Origin: Collybia mongolica
Lineage: Eukaryota > Basidiomycota > Agaricomycetes > Agaricales > Clitocybaceae
Length of the DNA: 64,000 nt
Direction of reading: 5' to 3'
Assembly: GCA_013420905.1 (NCBI GenBank)
Contig: JAAXNY010000010.1
Span: 620,001 to 684,000, forward strand
The position numbers and the translations under genes were made by a program. The notes beneath the pieces are model-generated. The model was given only the letters and a program-made list of their open reading frames with translations. It was not told where the DNA came from and ran no database searches. Positions 31,851-42,665 of the stretch are shown here, one piece after another (position 1 is the stretch's first letter; the number at the start of each line of letters is the position of its first letter).

Positions 31851-33599
31851 ATTAGTGGAATAGCCTACTTTTATCATCTCCGGATTTCCGGTCCACCTTT
31901 TGCCACACGTGATTTCCCGTTCGGATTGATCCGAGCTCTGCACCCGTCCATTACTTATGTGGCAGACCCCCGTTTGACGCGTTACTGGTGCTCTGCCGGG
32001 TCAGCTGGCCATTGCCGTGCCATGAGAGAGAGAGAGAGAGATCTATGGTTGACGCTTGTAAATTGTAACTGACGTGGACGCTTGTAGGTCATACCTCTCC
32101 TCGTCTCAGCAGACTCAACTCAGAGTACACCCGTATCTCCCCCGACCAATTCCCGCTATCCGCCGGAGCTCCTCCTCCCCAACACCCCAGCGATCGACGC
32201 AATCAGCGTTGCTACCCCACATTGCGTCTCCGCGTCGGGGCCCTCATTCAGATTCAAAAACCCAACGCACCTTTTCCCCCAGGATATAAACGATTTCAAA
32301 ATTTTCACTAAAATTCACGATTATCAACACACCATCGTTCATGATCAAATGAACATTTACACCAAACTACAAATCACGGGAGTCGGTCAACAAGATACCG
32401 GACGATACGTATACGTCAACACGTTAAAAATACTTGTTTGGCACACTAGCGACGGTCAAAATAGCATGTCGCCAAAAAAAACCTGTACCGCTGTACCAAT
32501 GCAGACATCATCATCCCATATTCTTGTTTTCCTGCTCGTTTTGACCATATCGCCCCCAAACAGACAGGATCGTTCCCGTGCTCAAGGTGTGGCCTGATTA
32601 GTTTGCGGCTGACTTGCAGGCACCAATGGACTCTGTACTGTTCACGGATGGGGTATGGCCGGTGGGGTGCCGGTGTGGAAATGCTGTGCACCCCACCGCT
32701 GCTACCCGTGCCCACTTTGGACCTGATCATCCAGATTGGACATTCGACGTCAGCGCACGAGTCCAGTAGCATGCAACACATAACTGCACCCGATTGTAGC
32801 TGTTACGATATAAGCTTCTTTCGCCGCTCTTCTTGTACTGCGCATATCCTATTAAACCATACTGGCCATGTGATCCTTTTACAAAGTAGCGTAAAACAAG
32901 CTTATGAAAGCAGCACAGTATTAGGATCAAACCCTTCTCCTGGGTCTCGTCCAAAGCATTGTAATCGCAAAGACGCATGCTGCCAGTATGGATGATATGA
33001 AAGAGTATGCGATTCGTTTGAGAATTGATAGAATGTCCAGAAAACCCTCAAAATAGGCACTAGAAGCAAAAATGGCTCAAGTACTCTACATACCTGTACA
33101 CTGTACATGAATGATTCCAGTGGGACTTTGTGATCACAACATATACATATGATGAGGACAAAGAAAATAAAGAATAATGTTGGAAAGACTGACAAGCAAC
33201 ATCATGGACTATTGACCTGTGAGCAACACCATTTCCGTTGGATTGTCTTGCCAAACATGTCAGTCAAAGTTGCCAACAATTCATGACCGGTTCAACAGCA
33301 TGAATCGACCATTGGAAATGTCGTGGATTTGCCCACTATGGCTGCTATGTAGTGGTAAATAGTCATTGTACAGCTGTCGGCATCCATAACATGCCCAGCC
33401 ACAGTGAACCCACCTCCACTCCAATTAATACCCAGTCTTCAACGTCCGGGGTAGTTATGATAGGGGATTGTCGATCACACACTTCACCAATTAAAGGCTG
33501 AGTCAGGGAATCTTGAGAAACCGTTTAGAGAAGGCATAAATTTTGCCAGCTCAAATGATAGCTTTATGTCTTGGAAAACCATAGTTTGGGTACTAGGGT
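31851..33599. other. Intergenic region, 1.7 kb
   Basis: It begins with the promoter side of the carnitine acetyltransferase gene and contains an (AG)n run near 32026-32041. No gene with recognisable motifs was found. Confidence 0.4.
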
Positions 33600-34310
33600 T
33601 TGGGAAGAAACTCCGAGGTTAGTAACTAACAGGTTACTAACATGGCATTGGAGGGGGTTATTCACAGACATTAATAACATGTTACTAACATGAATGTTAG
33701 TAACATGCTAAAAATTGTTAGAAATGTTATTTAACACTGTTAATAATTGTTAAAAATTGTGAAAAAATCCCTCCCCCCTACCAATCCCAGTTAGGCCCTT
33801 CCCCTTCATCTTCCTGTACTATATCTGGCCCTTTTACTTTCTTCTGAGTGATATTAACCTCTCCTGAACTCTCTGAGAACATATTAACAAAAATTGGAGG
33901 TGTAAGATCAGTCAAGTAAGGTTTTTAGAGCTTGTAAGACTATGCATGAGGCAGAAAGCCATGATGATGATGATGTTAGGTCATGATATTAAGTAATATG
34001 AGAAAAATTGTGATTTCCATAATTTTCCAATAATCTTTCAGAGGCTAGGTGAAAAATCTGGATCAAATCACCCAAAGTTGGCCAAACTGTCCAGATAAAC
34101 TGAGCAAAAAGTGGGATTATGCCATTACCATGCAGTCCTGAGGTAGCAGTGTGTGGGGGGATGGTTAGTGATTAATCATCAATAGGAATCAATAGATTCA
34201 AACAATCTGTGAGACTGCTTTTTAATTTGGTTATTAACAATATTTAACATACCCTTTTGAGTGAGTTAGTAACTAACATGTACTAACCTGTTAGAAACTA
34301 TGATGTTAAT
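33600..34310. repeat. AT-rich stretch with repeated GTTAGTAAC-type palindromes
   Basis: Words of the form gttagtaac and gttactaac recur at about 33620-33645, 33670-33730 and 34266-34305. The outer clusters are roughly inverted with respect to each other (left ttagtaactaacaggttac; right ends with gtactaacctgttag). This resembles a degenerate MITE or AT-rich inverted repeat, but no target duplication was identified. Confidence 0.35.
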
Positions 34311-34648
34311 AAATAAGGGGTTTCTTCCGGAACCCTATTGGGTACTTTTGATGGGTAATAGGATAACATGGACGACAGAAAAAATAAGGAAATGGCAAGG
34401 TTTCGTGGTTGAATTCCGCACTAACACCGTGATATACTTCAATTCGATATGTTCTGCGCGCACAAGACTTGTGTTTGTAGAGAAAGAGAGTAGATAGAAA
34501 AACAAAACGATAGGAACTACGACGAGGGTTAGAAAAGGACGACATGTGATTGGCTCGGAAGGAAACCAGCGACTCCGAAATCACGCGACACAATTTGGCG
34601 GCGTCCCCGATTTTGAAGTACTCCGGCCCAACTCGCACTACGACCACC

Positions 34649-35755
34649 ATGCAGTCCCTCACCATCGCCCGCAGCCTACTCGCACGTCCTCCTCTTCACT
34701 TCACCCGCGCCCTCTCAACTACCGTTCCTCGTGGCCAGGCGGTGCCCACAGAAAAACCCGTCCAACTTAAGGAGTTCAAAATCTACCGCTGGAACCCAGA
34801 TGAACCAGCGAAGAAACCCATTCTCCAGTCTTACACTCTCGACCTCAACCAGACAGGGCCTATGGTCCTCGACGCCCTCATCAAGATCAAGAACGAGATA
34901 GATCCCACCTTGACCTTCAGGCGCTCGTGCAGAGAGGGCATCTGCGGTTCTTGCGCCATGAACATCGACGGCCAGAACACGCTTGCTTGCTTGTGCAGGA
35001 TTGACAGGAAGGAGGGGAAGGATACCAAAATCTATCCTCTGCCCCACAGTAAGTCCTTCCTTGTCTCGAGCGCGTACTGCGGACTTAACACGATTTGAAA
35101 CCAGTGTATATTGTGAAAGACCTTGTGCCCGACCTCACTCTCTTCTATAAACAGTACAAGTCTATTCAACCCTGGCTTCAGAATGATAACCCTCCAGCAC
35201 AGGGTGAGCTTTTCTGTCCCACCACTTGCCCAGGATTTCATTTATCTATTACTTAGGCGAGTTCCTCCAGTCGCCCGAGGAGCGTAAGAAGCTCGACGGT
35301 CTCTATGAGTGCATTCTCTGTGCCTGTTGCTCGACGTCTTGCCCGTCATATTGGTGGAATCAGGATGAGTACCTCGGCCCCGCAACGTTGATGCAGGCAT
35401 ACAGGTGGATTGCAGATTCTCGAGTGAGTGTTACGCAGAACTTTCTCTGCTTAGTACCAGGTTTTCGCTCTACTTTCTAATAACTAATGTTCGCGCTCTC
35501 TAGGATGCCTACGGCGCAGAACGCAAGGAGAAACTCCAGAACGAGATGAGCTTGTACAGGTGTCATACTATCTTCAATTGTACGTATTCCACGCGCTTCC
35601 ATGCTCCGTTGTCAACCCTACCTGCTTCGTGCCCTGCCCCAGCCCTGATGCCTCTCTAACGCCGATTCTCTGTTCCAGGTTCACGTACTTGCCCCAAGGG
35701 CCTCAACCCTGCCGCTGCCATCGCCAAGATTAAGCTGGAACTCGCCGCAGAATAG
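34649..35755 (+). CDS. SDH2: Succinate dehydrogenase iron-sulfur subunit, mitochondrial
   Basis: Subunit B of respiratory complex II passes electrons from FADH2 to ubiquinone. [20 protein letters not shown] is a mitochondrial presequence. The 2Fe-2S ferredoxin domain has [13 protein letters not shown] and the cysteine of LACLCRI. The 4Fe-4S and 3Fe-4S domain has [18 protein letters not shown] and then [18 protein letters not shown]. The His of CHTIF, the residue altered in carboxin-resistant fungi, is wild type. Four introns are placed at 35049-35104, 35204-35256, 35424-35503 and 35580-35678, all GT-AG and frame-preserving. It ends KIKLELAAE. It is complete and intact. Confidence 0.97.
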
Positions 35756-36093
35756 TGGCCTGTTCAGGATTTGAGCTATGTAGTTCAGGGATGTGGTGGT
35801 GCGTTGGAATACGCGTAATAGGATTGAGGATGGTCCACAAATTGCATACATGCGCCTTGTTGGTGCATACACACGAATGAATACAATTTTGTGCCTCTAT
35901 ACGCTGTTCATATGTTCAGTCGAGATTGAATATTGACACTCGGCATTGAGCCATGTTGTTTCAATGGCTGAATGTGTTGCCACACCCGGTCTCCCCTTGT
36001 CAAATAAAAATCAAAAATCCTTCCAACATTATCGGCTGCAGTCTGTGGAACTAAATTGATACCGTCTCCCGAAAAGGCAATTGTCCGCCCAAA
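35756..36093. other. Intergenic region between SDH2 and the EMC8/9 gene
   Basis: 3' flank of SDH2 and promoter of the next gene. No other signal was seen. Confidence 0.4.
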
Positions 36094-36957
36094 ATGTCTT
36101 CCTACACCGTGTCCGCACAAGCTTACTTCAAAATCTTCTTCCACGCCGCGAAGCACCCACACAAAGCCGTGAACGGTGTCCTGCTCGGAAACCTCACAAA
36201 TGGCGCCGTGAGCATCGACGATGCTGTGCCATTGTTGCACCACTGGACAAGTCTTAGTCCGATGATGGAGATAGGCCTTGATCTCGTGAGCCAGCCCCCC
36301 TCGATCTCAGCCCGTGGAGACACGTCCTGACGCGCACGAGGTAGGCGGAGCACTATGCGGAGTCGGTGGGCATGAAGCTGGTTGGGTACTACCAGGCGAG
36401 TGAGAGGCTGGATGATACGACGCTCGTGCCTGTGGGTGAGAAGGTGGCGACGAGGATTAAGGCGGGATTCGCGCAGGCGGTGGCGTTTGTGGTGCGTACT
36501 TTCGTTTGTTGTGCGGTGGGATGACGCGACGCAGGGTGTTTTGTCTTGCAGATGGATGGAGAGCAGATTGGGACCGACGATGCGGCGCTGATTGTGAGTC
36601 ACAGGACATTCAATATTGTCAGAGTGCGTGGTTTATGACGGATGCGTGTTTCTGCGATTCAGCCTTATGTGTCGGCTTCCTCTGCGTCGTCGTGGCGGCC
36701 GTTCAGCGGGGAGGTGCCGCCCTTTTCGCCTCAGTCGTCGCAGTTCAAGCTCACGTCGAGTGATTTGCCTGCACGCGCCGTGGTGCTCGTGCGCGATGAG
36801 CACCTGCATCAGAAATTTGGCGATTTTGATGACCATCTGGAGAATGTGTCGATAGGTCCGTGGTCTACTGTGATTTTGAATATGCGGGTTGTGCGTGCTC
36901 ATGTGCCATGCTGTAGATTGGCTGCGAAATAGGGAGTGCCTACCAGCGGCGCTCTGA
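36094..36957 (+). CDS. EMC8: ER membrane protein complex subunit 8/9
   Basis: A soluble, cytosol-facing subunit of the EMC insertase (UPF0172 family, MPN-like fold without catalytic metal residues). It starts MSSYTVSAQAYFKIFFHAAK, then HPHKAVNGVLLGNLTNGAVS, IDDAVPLLHHWTSLSPMMEI, VGYYQASERLDDTTLVPVGE, then PARAVVLVRDEHLHQKFGDF and WLRNRECLPAAL at the end. Introns fall near 36288-36350, 36493-36551, 36594-36660 and 36856-36915. Length, near 200 residues, is as expected. One gene serves for the EMC8/EMC9 pair in fungi. Confidence 0.9.
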
Positions 36958-38399
36958 CCCGATTAGGTGTATAAGGATCTACCGTTTATGTATTGAATGG
37001 TTTTTGCACTATCGGTCAACTAATGAAGGGCTCGTGATTCTTTGAGCTAGAAGCCAACGACCCAGATTCTGGGCACATTTAATCTGAGCTGTTTCAGAAC
37101 GCTGACAGTATGTCGGTCGAAGCGCGCAATGCTACTATGCCGACTCATGCAAGATAGGCCCGGAATTCAACCTCTTCTATTCTAGCCTACGCACCACTTA
37201 CTGGAGCAGTATCCATCTTTCACGATATTCGACAATATGTCGAAGTCGATGACTTTTAACAGATCTTGACGAAATGAAGCATGACTACAAACTTGCGAAC
37301 ATTAGGAATCAGGACACACTGGAGTATCGAATGACATACTGTAATGCTCTGATATAACAGGTCGATAGTATTTTGGAGGTACAGCAACCTCAAGCGCCTC
37401 TTGGATCTCGATTGGATGCGTCGGACATGACGATACAAACTCCTGGAGAAGTCTCGAAGTTTCCTCCATCTTTACGAATAACTAGGCTACATGACTAATG
37501 CAAAAGCTGTCACAACGATACTGGGCTGTTCCGGTACAATTATACAAGAAGTGTTTTCGGGGATCACGGGGAGGTATTTATTGACATTTTAAGGTAGACG
37601 ACATGCGTTCTGGTGGACATCACGTGATTAAAGCGTGATGGAGCGTGACAAGATTGCACATTTTGGCAGAGACTCCGTAGTATTTCCTTTGGGGCACTTG
37701 CATTTCGCTCTCATTTAAAAAAGTAGCTGCAACAAAAGGTAGATATTTACGATTCAAACATTTTGTTGCAGAGTGATTAGACAAAAAGGGCGAACTGGGG
37801 ATGCCCCACAGGACTTTGTTCTGAGGTGTTCTAATTAGGAAGCAAACATTTATTCACTCCTCAATGTGGTGTGCTTGTGTAAAATGGATTTCCTAACAAT
37901 ATACATTCTATCTGATGAAAAGAAACTACAATCCAAACAAGAATCTACGTGGATATGTTGATCTCAGCAGAAAAAAGAGGAAGATAGCCAAGGCATGGCC
38001 CATGAAAGAAGTGGACAAGGCAGACAAGGAAAACATGAGTATGAGAGATTTTCTGACTGCTTACCTGGGAGGACAGACTGTTGCTGCCATCGCATCCTTT
38101 ACAACGAACTCAACCCGATTTTGTGAATGTGGACTCAATTCTTGAAGAGCTCGAAAAAGCTGGTATCCGTGGTTAAAATCGGTTCTATATCGTACAGTTT
38201 CCTATCCTATTATGTTACCTCTCTCAGATACTATACACATGACCATTCTCCATACCCACTACTACCAATCGTATCGTCATCGTACAATTATCGCGTTATC
38301 ATGTCTGGGGAAAGGGGCTGCACGTGGTGAGGTCACAGATTAGTAACGTCATGTGATGTCCACCAGAACGCATGTCAGTCTACCTTATCTGCCGTCCAT
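36958..38399. other. Intergenic region, 1.4 kb
   Basis: No supported gene. A + strand frame at 37915-38145 (MKRNYNPNKNLRGYVDLSRK) is basic and codon-like but has no recognised family or splice partners. Two near-inverse words containing tgcaaca/tgttgca lie around 37725-37775. Confidence 0.35.
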
Positions 38400-39474
38400 T
38401 CATGCAGCCTGTACATCTTCCCATCCTGAGAAGCCGAGTGCCAGCGGTAGCGTATTCCACCAAGTCAGTCGCTTCTTCTCCAACCCCTCCTCAAAGTTAC
38501 GGCGGCACCGTTGGCAGATCTTGTTCTTGCCAATCGTCACCCTGCGTACGCCGACTACAAAATCGAGATAACCAATAGGATTCTCTGAACTAGAGAGCAT
38601 TGTGGCAAAGTCGTCCGCCATTTCCTTCAGCGTCTTTGCGCAGACGCTGGGGGTTCCTGACAGGGAGATGTAGCCGACAGGAGCTCTCCGCGTGCACAGC
38701 GCACCTGTTTCTGGGGGTTGACGGCAGTTCGCTGCCACGCCGCGGATGAACTTGAGGAGTGCGATGATCGATCTCTGATGTAGTTCCTTCACCATGCTGA
38801 ACGCGGGCGCGTCGGTGGCTTTCAGCGGGTGAGGAGGGACGCGCACGGGTGTGGTGGGGTGCAGCTGCACGCCGAAGGCCTCGCCGGCGGAGGTGCCGTT
38901 GGTGAGAACGGCCATGGCGGCGGGGAGGAGCACGAGTGCGGAGACCTCGCGCGCGAGATTGATGATATCTATGGGATCTGGGGACCAAGGGGGCAAGGAG
39001 TCGGTTACGCAGTCGAACTCGCGGAGAGTGGGGGGGTAGCGGGCTTGGAAAATACAGAGCGCGCGCGCGCGAAGGGTGGGCGCGCCATATTTGGTCGCGA
39101 GGCGCAGGATGCCCGTTAGGGAGTCGAGATCGTCAGAGGAATCGAGGGACGTATTCCTGGGATGCGGTACGATTGGTTAGCTGGCATGGGAGATCTTGCG
39201 AGGGGACTGACATTACGCCATGATGCATGGCTTGGAGGAAATATGATAGATCCTGCGTAGAATCACCCTCTTTCATTGGTATGATCGGACAGTTGTCGAA
39301 GACTTCGTCCGAGTCGTCCGAGATCTCGTGCAGCCGCTCTGCAAACCATGAGCAGTTGGGCCTTAGGAGGCCTGCGTGTGACTTGAAGGCTGTGGCGCGG
39401 TCTCCGGAGAGTATAATGATGTTCCCCTCTTCAGACCACGGAGTACCATGCATAGAATCGGGGATGGTGGGCAT
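38400..39474 (-). CDS. BTB/POZ domain protein, basidiomycete type
   Basis: Two exons. Exon 1 (39474 to about 39212) holds the N-terminal half of the BTB fold (GNIIILSGDRATAFKSHAGL, then VFDNCPIIPMKEGDSTQDL and FLQAMHHG). Exon 2 continues NTSLDSSDDLDSLTGILRLA, TKYGAPTLRARAL and DPIDIINLAREVSALVLLPA, which is the back of the BTB domain and its C-terminal helices. A C-terminal segment with CQRCRRNFEEGLEKKRLTWW follows. Hundreds of such proteins occur in Agaricomycetes. They are thought to act in protein-protein contacts, possibly with cullin 3, but no specific role can be assigned. Confidence 0.8.
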
Positions 39475-39675
39475 GGAGATGGAGAGGGTATGTTATGCTA
39501 GCCTGAGGGTGTATGTAAGGTCAATGAGAGGAGATAATATTTATGTTATATATAGGAAGGATTGCGGGTGGGAATAATAGAAGATATTGGCATTGTTGTG
39601 GTAAATGATGGTGGGTGCCAGGTGGATTATTTTTAGAAGCAAACTTGGAAGTATATTGAAATTCTGGGTGTTTTC

Positions 39676-41312
39676 CTAAAATGTCAACGTGCCTTTTTCT
39701 AATATTTTGTTACCCTGCACCCACATCCCTGCGCGATTCCTACTATCGCCGATACACCACCATTTTTCGACCATTATTAAATTAAGCAGGGTGGCGCCGT
39801 CGTTTCCCGTTTCAAGGTCAAAGAAATCGAGAGCTCCAATCCCGTGGTGGGTTTCTGGATCGAGTAGTTGGACTGGTTTTTCTACGTAAGCGCCCATGGC
39901 ACGAGGTACGGGGTTTGGGCAACAAGCTTACTCTGTTGGGCATCAAATGGGGCACCGACCTCGAAATTGCCACTTCCGAGTGGAAGGCCAAGCGCGTGGG
40001 CACCTCCTTGTGTGGCTAGGTAGAGCGATTCTTGCCAATTGATTGACAGGTTCTGTGCTGGGGCATCTACTGTAGTTGTACGCATCTCATCGGTGTGGAC
40101 CGCGAGGGCGTGTGTGCCCTCACGCATCCTCGAGACGGCGACAGCTTGCCGCATCGAGCTCATGATATCGAGGCTGTACCCACCTGCAACATCCGTCCCA
40201 AGCCCAACTTTGACCCCTTGTGTGAGGGCCTCGCGGAGAGGGAAAGGTGTATCGGAGAAATACGCATTAGAGAGGGGGCAATGGGCAATGGCGGTGCTGC
40301 GCTTGGAGAGGTGCGCGAGGTTCGGGGTAGAGAGGAATGTGCAGTGTGCTTGAACGGTGCGCGGAGTTAGGAGGCCGTGCTGTGTGCCCGGTGTCGGTGA
40401 GGTTAGGTAGACGGGAGGTGCGCGGGGGGACGTACTCGCTCAAAGATCTCAACGTCGTCCGCCTCGCGCGAGTCCCTTACCCAGGCGACTTCGTCACGCG
40501 ACTCGGACATGTGGCTCTGGATGAGCAGGGATTGTGACGCGGAGAGCGCGCCAAGGCCGGAGAGGAGCTCATCGGAGCAGGTAGGGACGAAGCGGGGAGT
40601 GAGGACGGGGGCAACGAGCTGCTGGTGTGGGGGGAGCGCTGCTGTGAGGTGTTGGCACCGCGTGACGAAGGAGGTGGCGGACTGGAGGGAGGCAACGGCG
40701 GAGGATTCAGTGTAGGTTGGGCGTGAGGAGATGTCCATAGAGAGTTTTCCGACGAAGGCGCGCAGGCCTGCCTTTTGCATTACTTCTGCGAGGATCAGGC
40801 TGTTGAGGGGGGTGAACACGATATATCCAGGTAGACTAAAAAGGATCAGTACTTGGTTTCTTCCTTAATCGTTCCGAATAGCAAGACTGTGCCAGTTCCA
40901 TTTTCTACCAGGCGTTGAGCAAGGCGCGTGTACACGTTGCGTGCTAGGTCTGCGTCGGCATCCAGACGCTCTTCTGCCTTGTACGCGTATTCATCCAGCC
41001 ACTGCATCAAGGGGAGATGGAGTCCTGTGCCCTGGTAGAGAAATTGGGGAGCATGGAGGTGGAGATCGCAGAAGTTGGGAAGGAGGAAGGTGCCTTGTGG
41101 GAGAATGGTGGGCTGGGACGTCGAGGACTGGAGTAGCTCGATGGACGAAGGGGAGGTGATAAGTCCGGTGGTCGAGGAAACGGCTGCGATCAGTTAGATG
41201 AAAGGCGTCCAAATTAGTGAATGGGCTGACCGATGAGACGATCAGATAGAATCTCAACAGATCCGAGAGCGGGCAAACGGACAAATGTTCCTTGAATGAG
41301 GTATTCGGACAT
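39676..41312 (-). CDS. Guanine deaminase
   Basis: This enzyme hydrolyses guanine to xanthine and ammonia in purine salvage. It is a metal-dependent amidohydrolase. It starts MSEYLIQGTFVRLPALGSVE. The zinc-site HxH lies in FCDLHLHAPQFLYQGTG. Further blocks are LLFGTIKEETN, VGKLSMDISSRP, LLIQSHMSESRDE (metal His), TVQAHCTFLS (second His), STAIAHCPLSNAYF and the metal Asp of VGLGTDVAGGYSLDIMSSMR. It ends GNKILEKGTLTF. Several short introns are present (for example about 40390-40440 and 40830-40870). No defect was seen. Confidence 0.92.
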
Positions 41313-41641
41313 TGGTGGTACGAGCGCTTGCAATCTAGATAAGATTTAAACAAATGTGTACTTATGCATCGGGTAACAGGACACGTATATGGATCGGACA
41401 TAAATGAATTAAAAGTACACGTCGTGTTCCATACATCAATGGCTATATCGTACCGTGTTCGTCGTCCTGATCTAAGGCAACAAAATGCAAGCTCATTACA
41501 AACCTGTTCCACCAGAATACAGACAAACCGAAGGAGAACATTGGAACCTCTCTCCTCGAACAAGGCACCATCTGTCTAAGAGCACAACTGCAGCCTGTAC
41601 CTCCACCTCCCAATACGTGTCGATGTGGTATATACCCGCGC

Positions 41642-42518
41642 CTAGGCTTTCGCAGGGATAGGTTGTGGAGCATTTTCTGACGTGTGTTCGGTCTTGGATT
41701 CGAAGTTTTCGATTTCGGCGAGGAAGCTGATGAGTTCCTGTAAAGAGTGGCAGAGTGAGTCTTATGGAAGAATGAACGGAATAAAGACGCGACATACAGC
41801 ATTTGTCGGCTCGAACGATAGCCCGACTTTGACTGCGTCTGCGGCGTCTTTGAACTTCCTCATCCCCAGAAGTGCCTTGGCCTTTCTGAAATGGCCCTTA
41901 CTCCAATTCCGACGGATCTGGATGACGGTTTCAGCGTCGGCAAGGGCGGCGATGAAGTCATGGGATTCGTAGTACGCGGCGGACCGGTTGGAGATGACGG
42001 TGGAAAGCTCTTCACGCATGAATTGGTTGGCCTCCCAGGGTGGGCGGGACACGGCGAGCATGGCAGCATTGGAGTAGCGTTGAATGGATTGGTTGTACTG
42101 CTGGGCTTTAAATAGTGCCTACGGGGTATATTAATAGGCGCTCTGGCGGTGTTTCATGAATATGGCGTACATTTCCCTCGTCCTTTGTAGCGGTGACTAT
42201 CTGAGTGATCTTTTGGGTTATGACGTTCGCTGGCGGAGGACAGAGGAGGTTCGGGTTGGCGACGAGGAGGGCGGAGAGACGATTGAGGTTGACGAAATCG
42301 ACATCGCAGGGGGTGCATTTCTCGAGCTTGTGGGCGCTGCAGAGAGCGCGACTTTTGTCGTCGGTGAGGGTGAGTGGGGTGGGGATGTAGTCCTGGTCGA
42401 TGAGGGCCTGGAGAGCAGGGTCGGGTGGAGGGAGGACCTGTGGTTGGGGTTGTTGGGGAGCATGAGAATGGGAGTGGGAGTGGTCCTCGCCGGGTCCGTG
42501 GGTGTGGCCGTGCGACAT
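41642..42518 (-). CDS. SEC72: Sec72-like TPR subunit of the ER protein translocation complex
   Basis: A fungal protein of the post-translational Sec translocon (Sec62/63/71/72), where it binds cytosolic Hsp70 and precursor chains. The ATG at 42518 gives a His-rich start (MSHGHTHGPGEDHSHSHSH); the longer frame starts at GTG and is not needed. It continues DYIPTPLTLTDDKSRALCSA, HKLEKCTPCDVDFVNLNRLS, then TPR helices: TATKDEGN joined by an intron to ALFKAQQYNQSIQRYSNAAM, STVISNRSAAYYESHDFIAA, LADAETVIQIRRNWSKGHFR and KAKALLGMRKFKDAADAVKV. It ends NAPQPIPAKA. It shares a 147-base divergent promoter with the Scc2 gene. Confidence 0.85.
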
Positions 42519-42665
42519 GGTGGTCTCTGCCACAGTAATTTAGCTGTCCTGCCACGTCGCGGCGAGCCACACCATGAAGTGACCATGTGACAAATGTGAC
42601 ACTGCACTATAATCGCGTCTAACTTTGATTCACGCGCTGAGCTCGCCGTCGGGTGACCCGCAACC
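42519..42665. promoter_or_regulatory. 147-bp divergent intergenic promoter (Sec72-like / Scc2)
   Basis: The two start codons lie 147 bases apart on opposite strands, so both core promoters and 5' UTRs must fit or overlap here. No TATA box is evident. Confidence 0.6.

Noticed and set aside
37915..38145. Basic 76-residue + strand frame
   Set aside because: No family, neighbour exon or codon evidence strong enough to call a gene.
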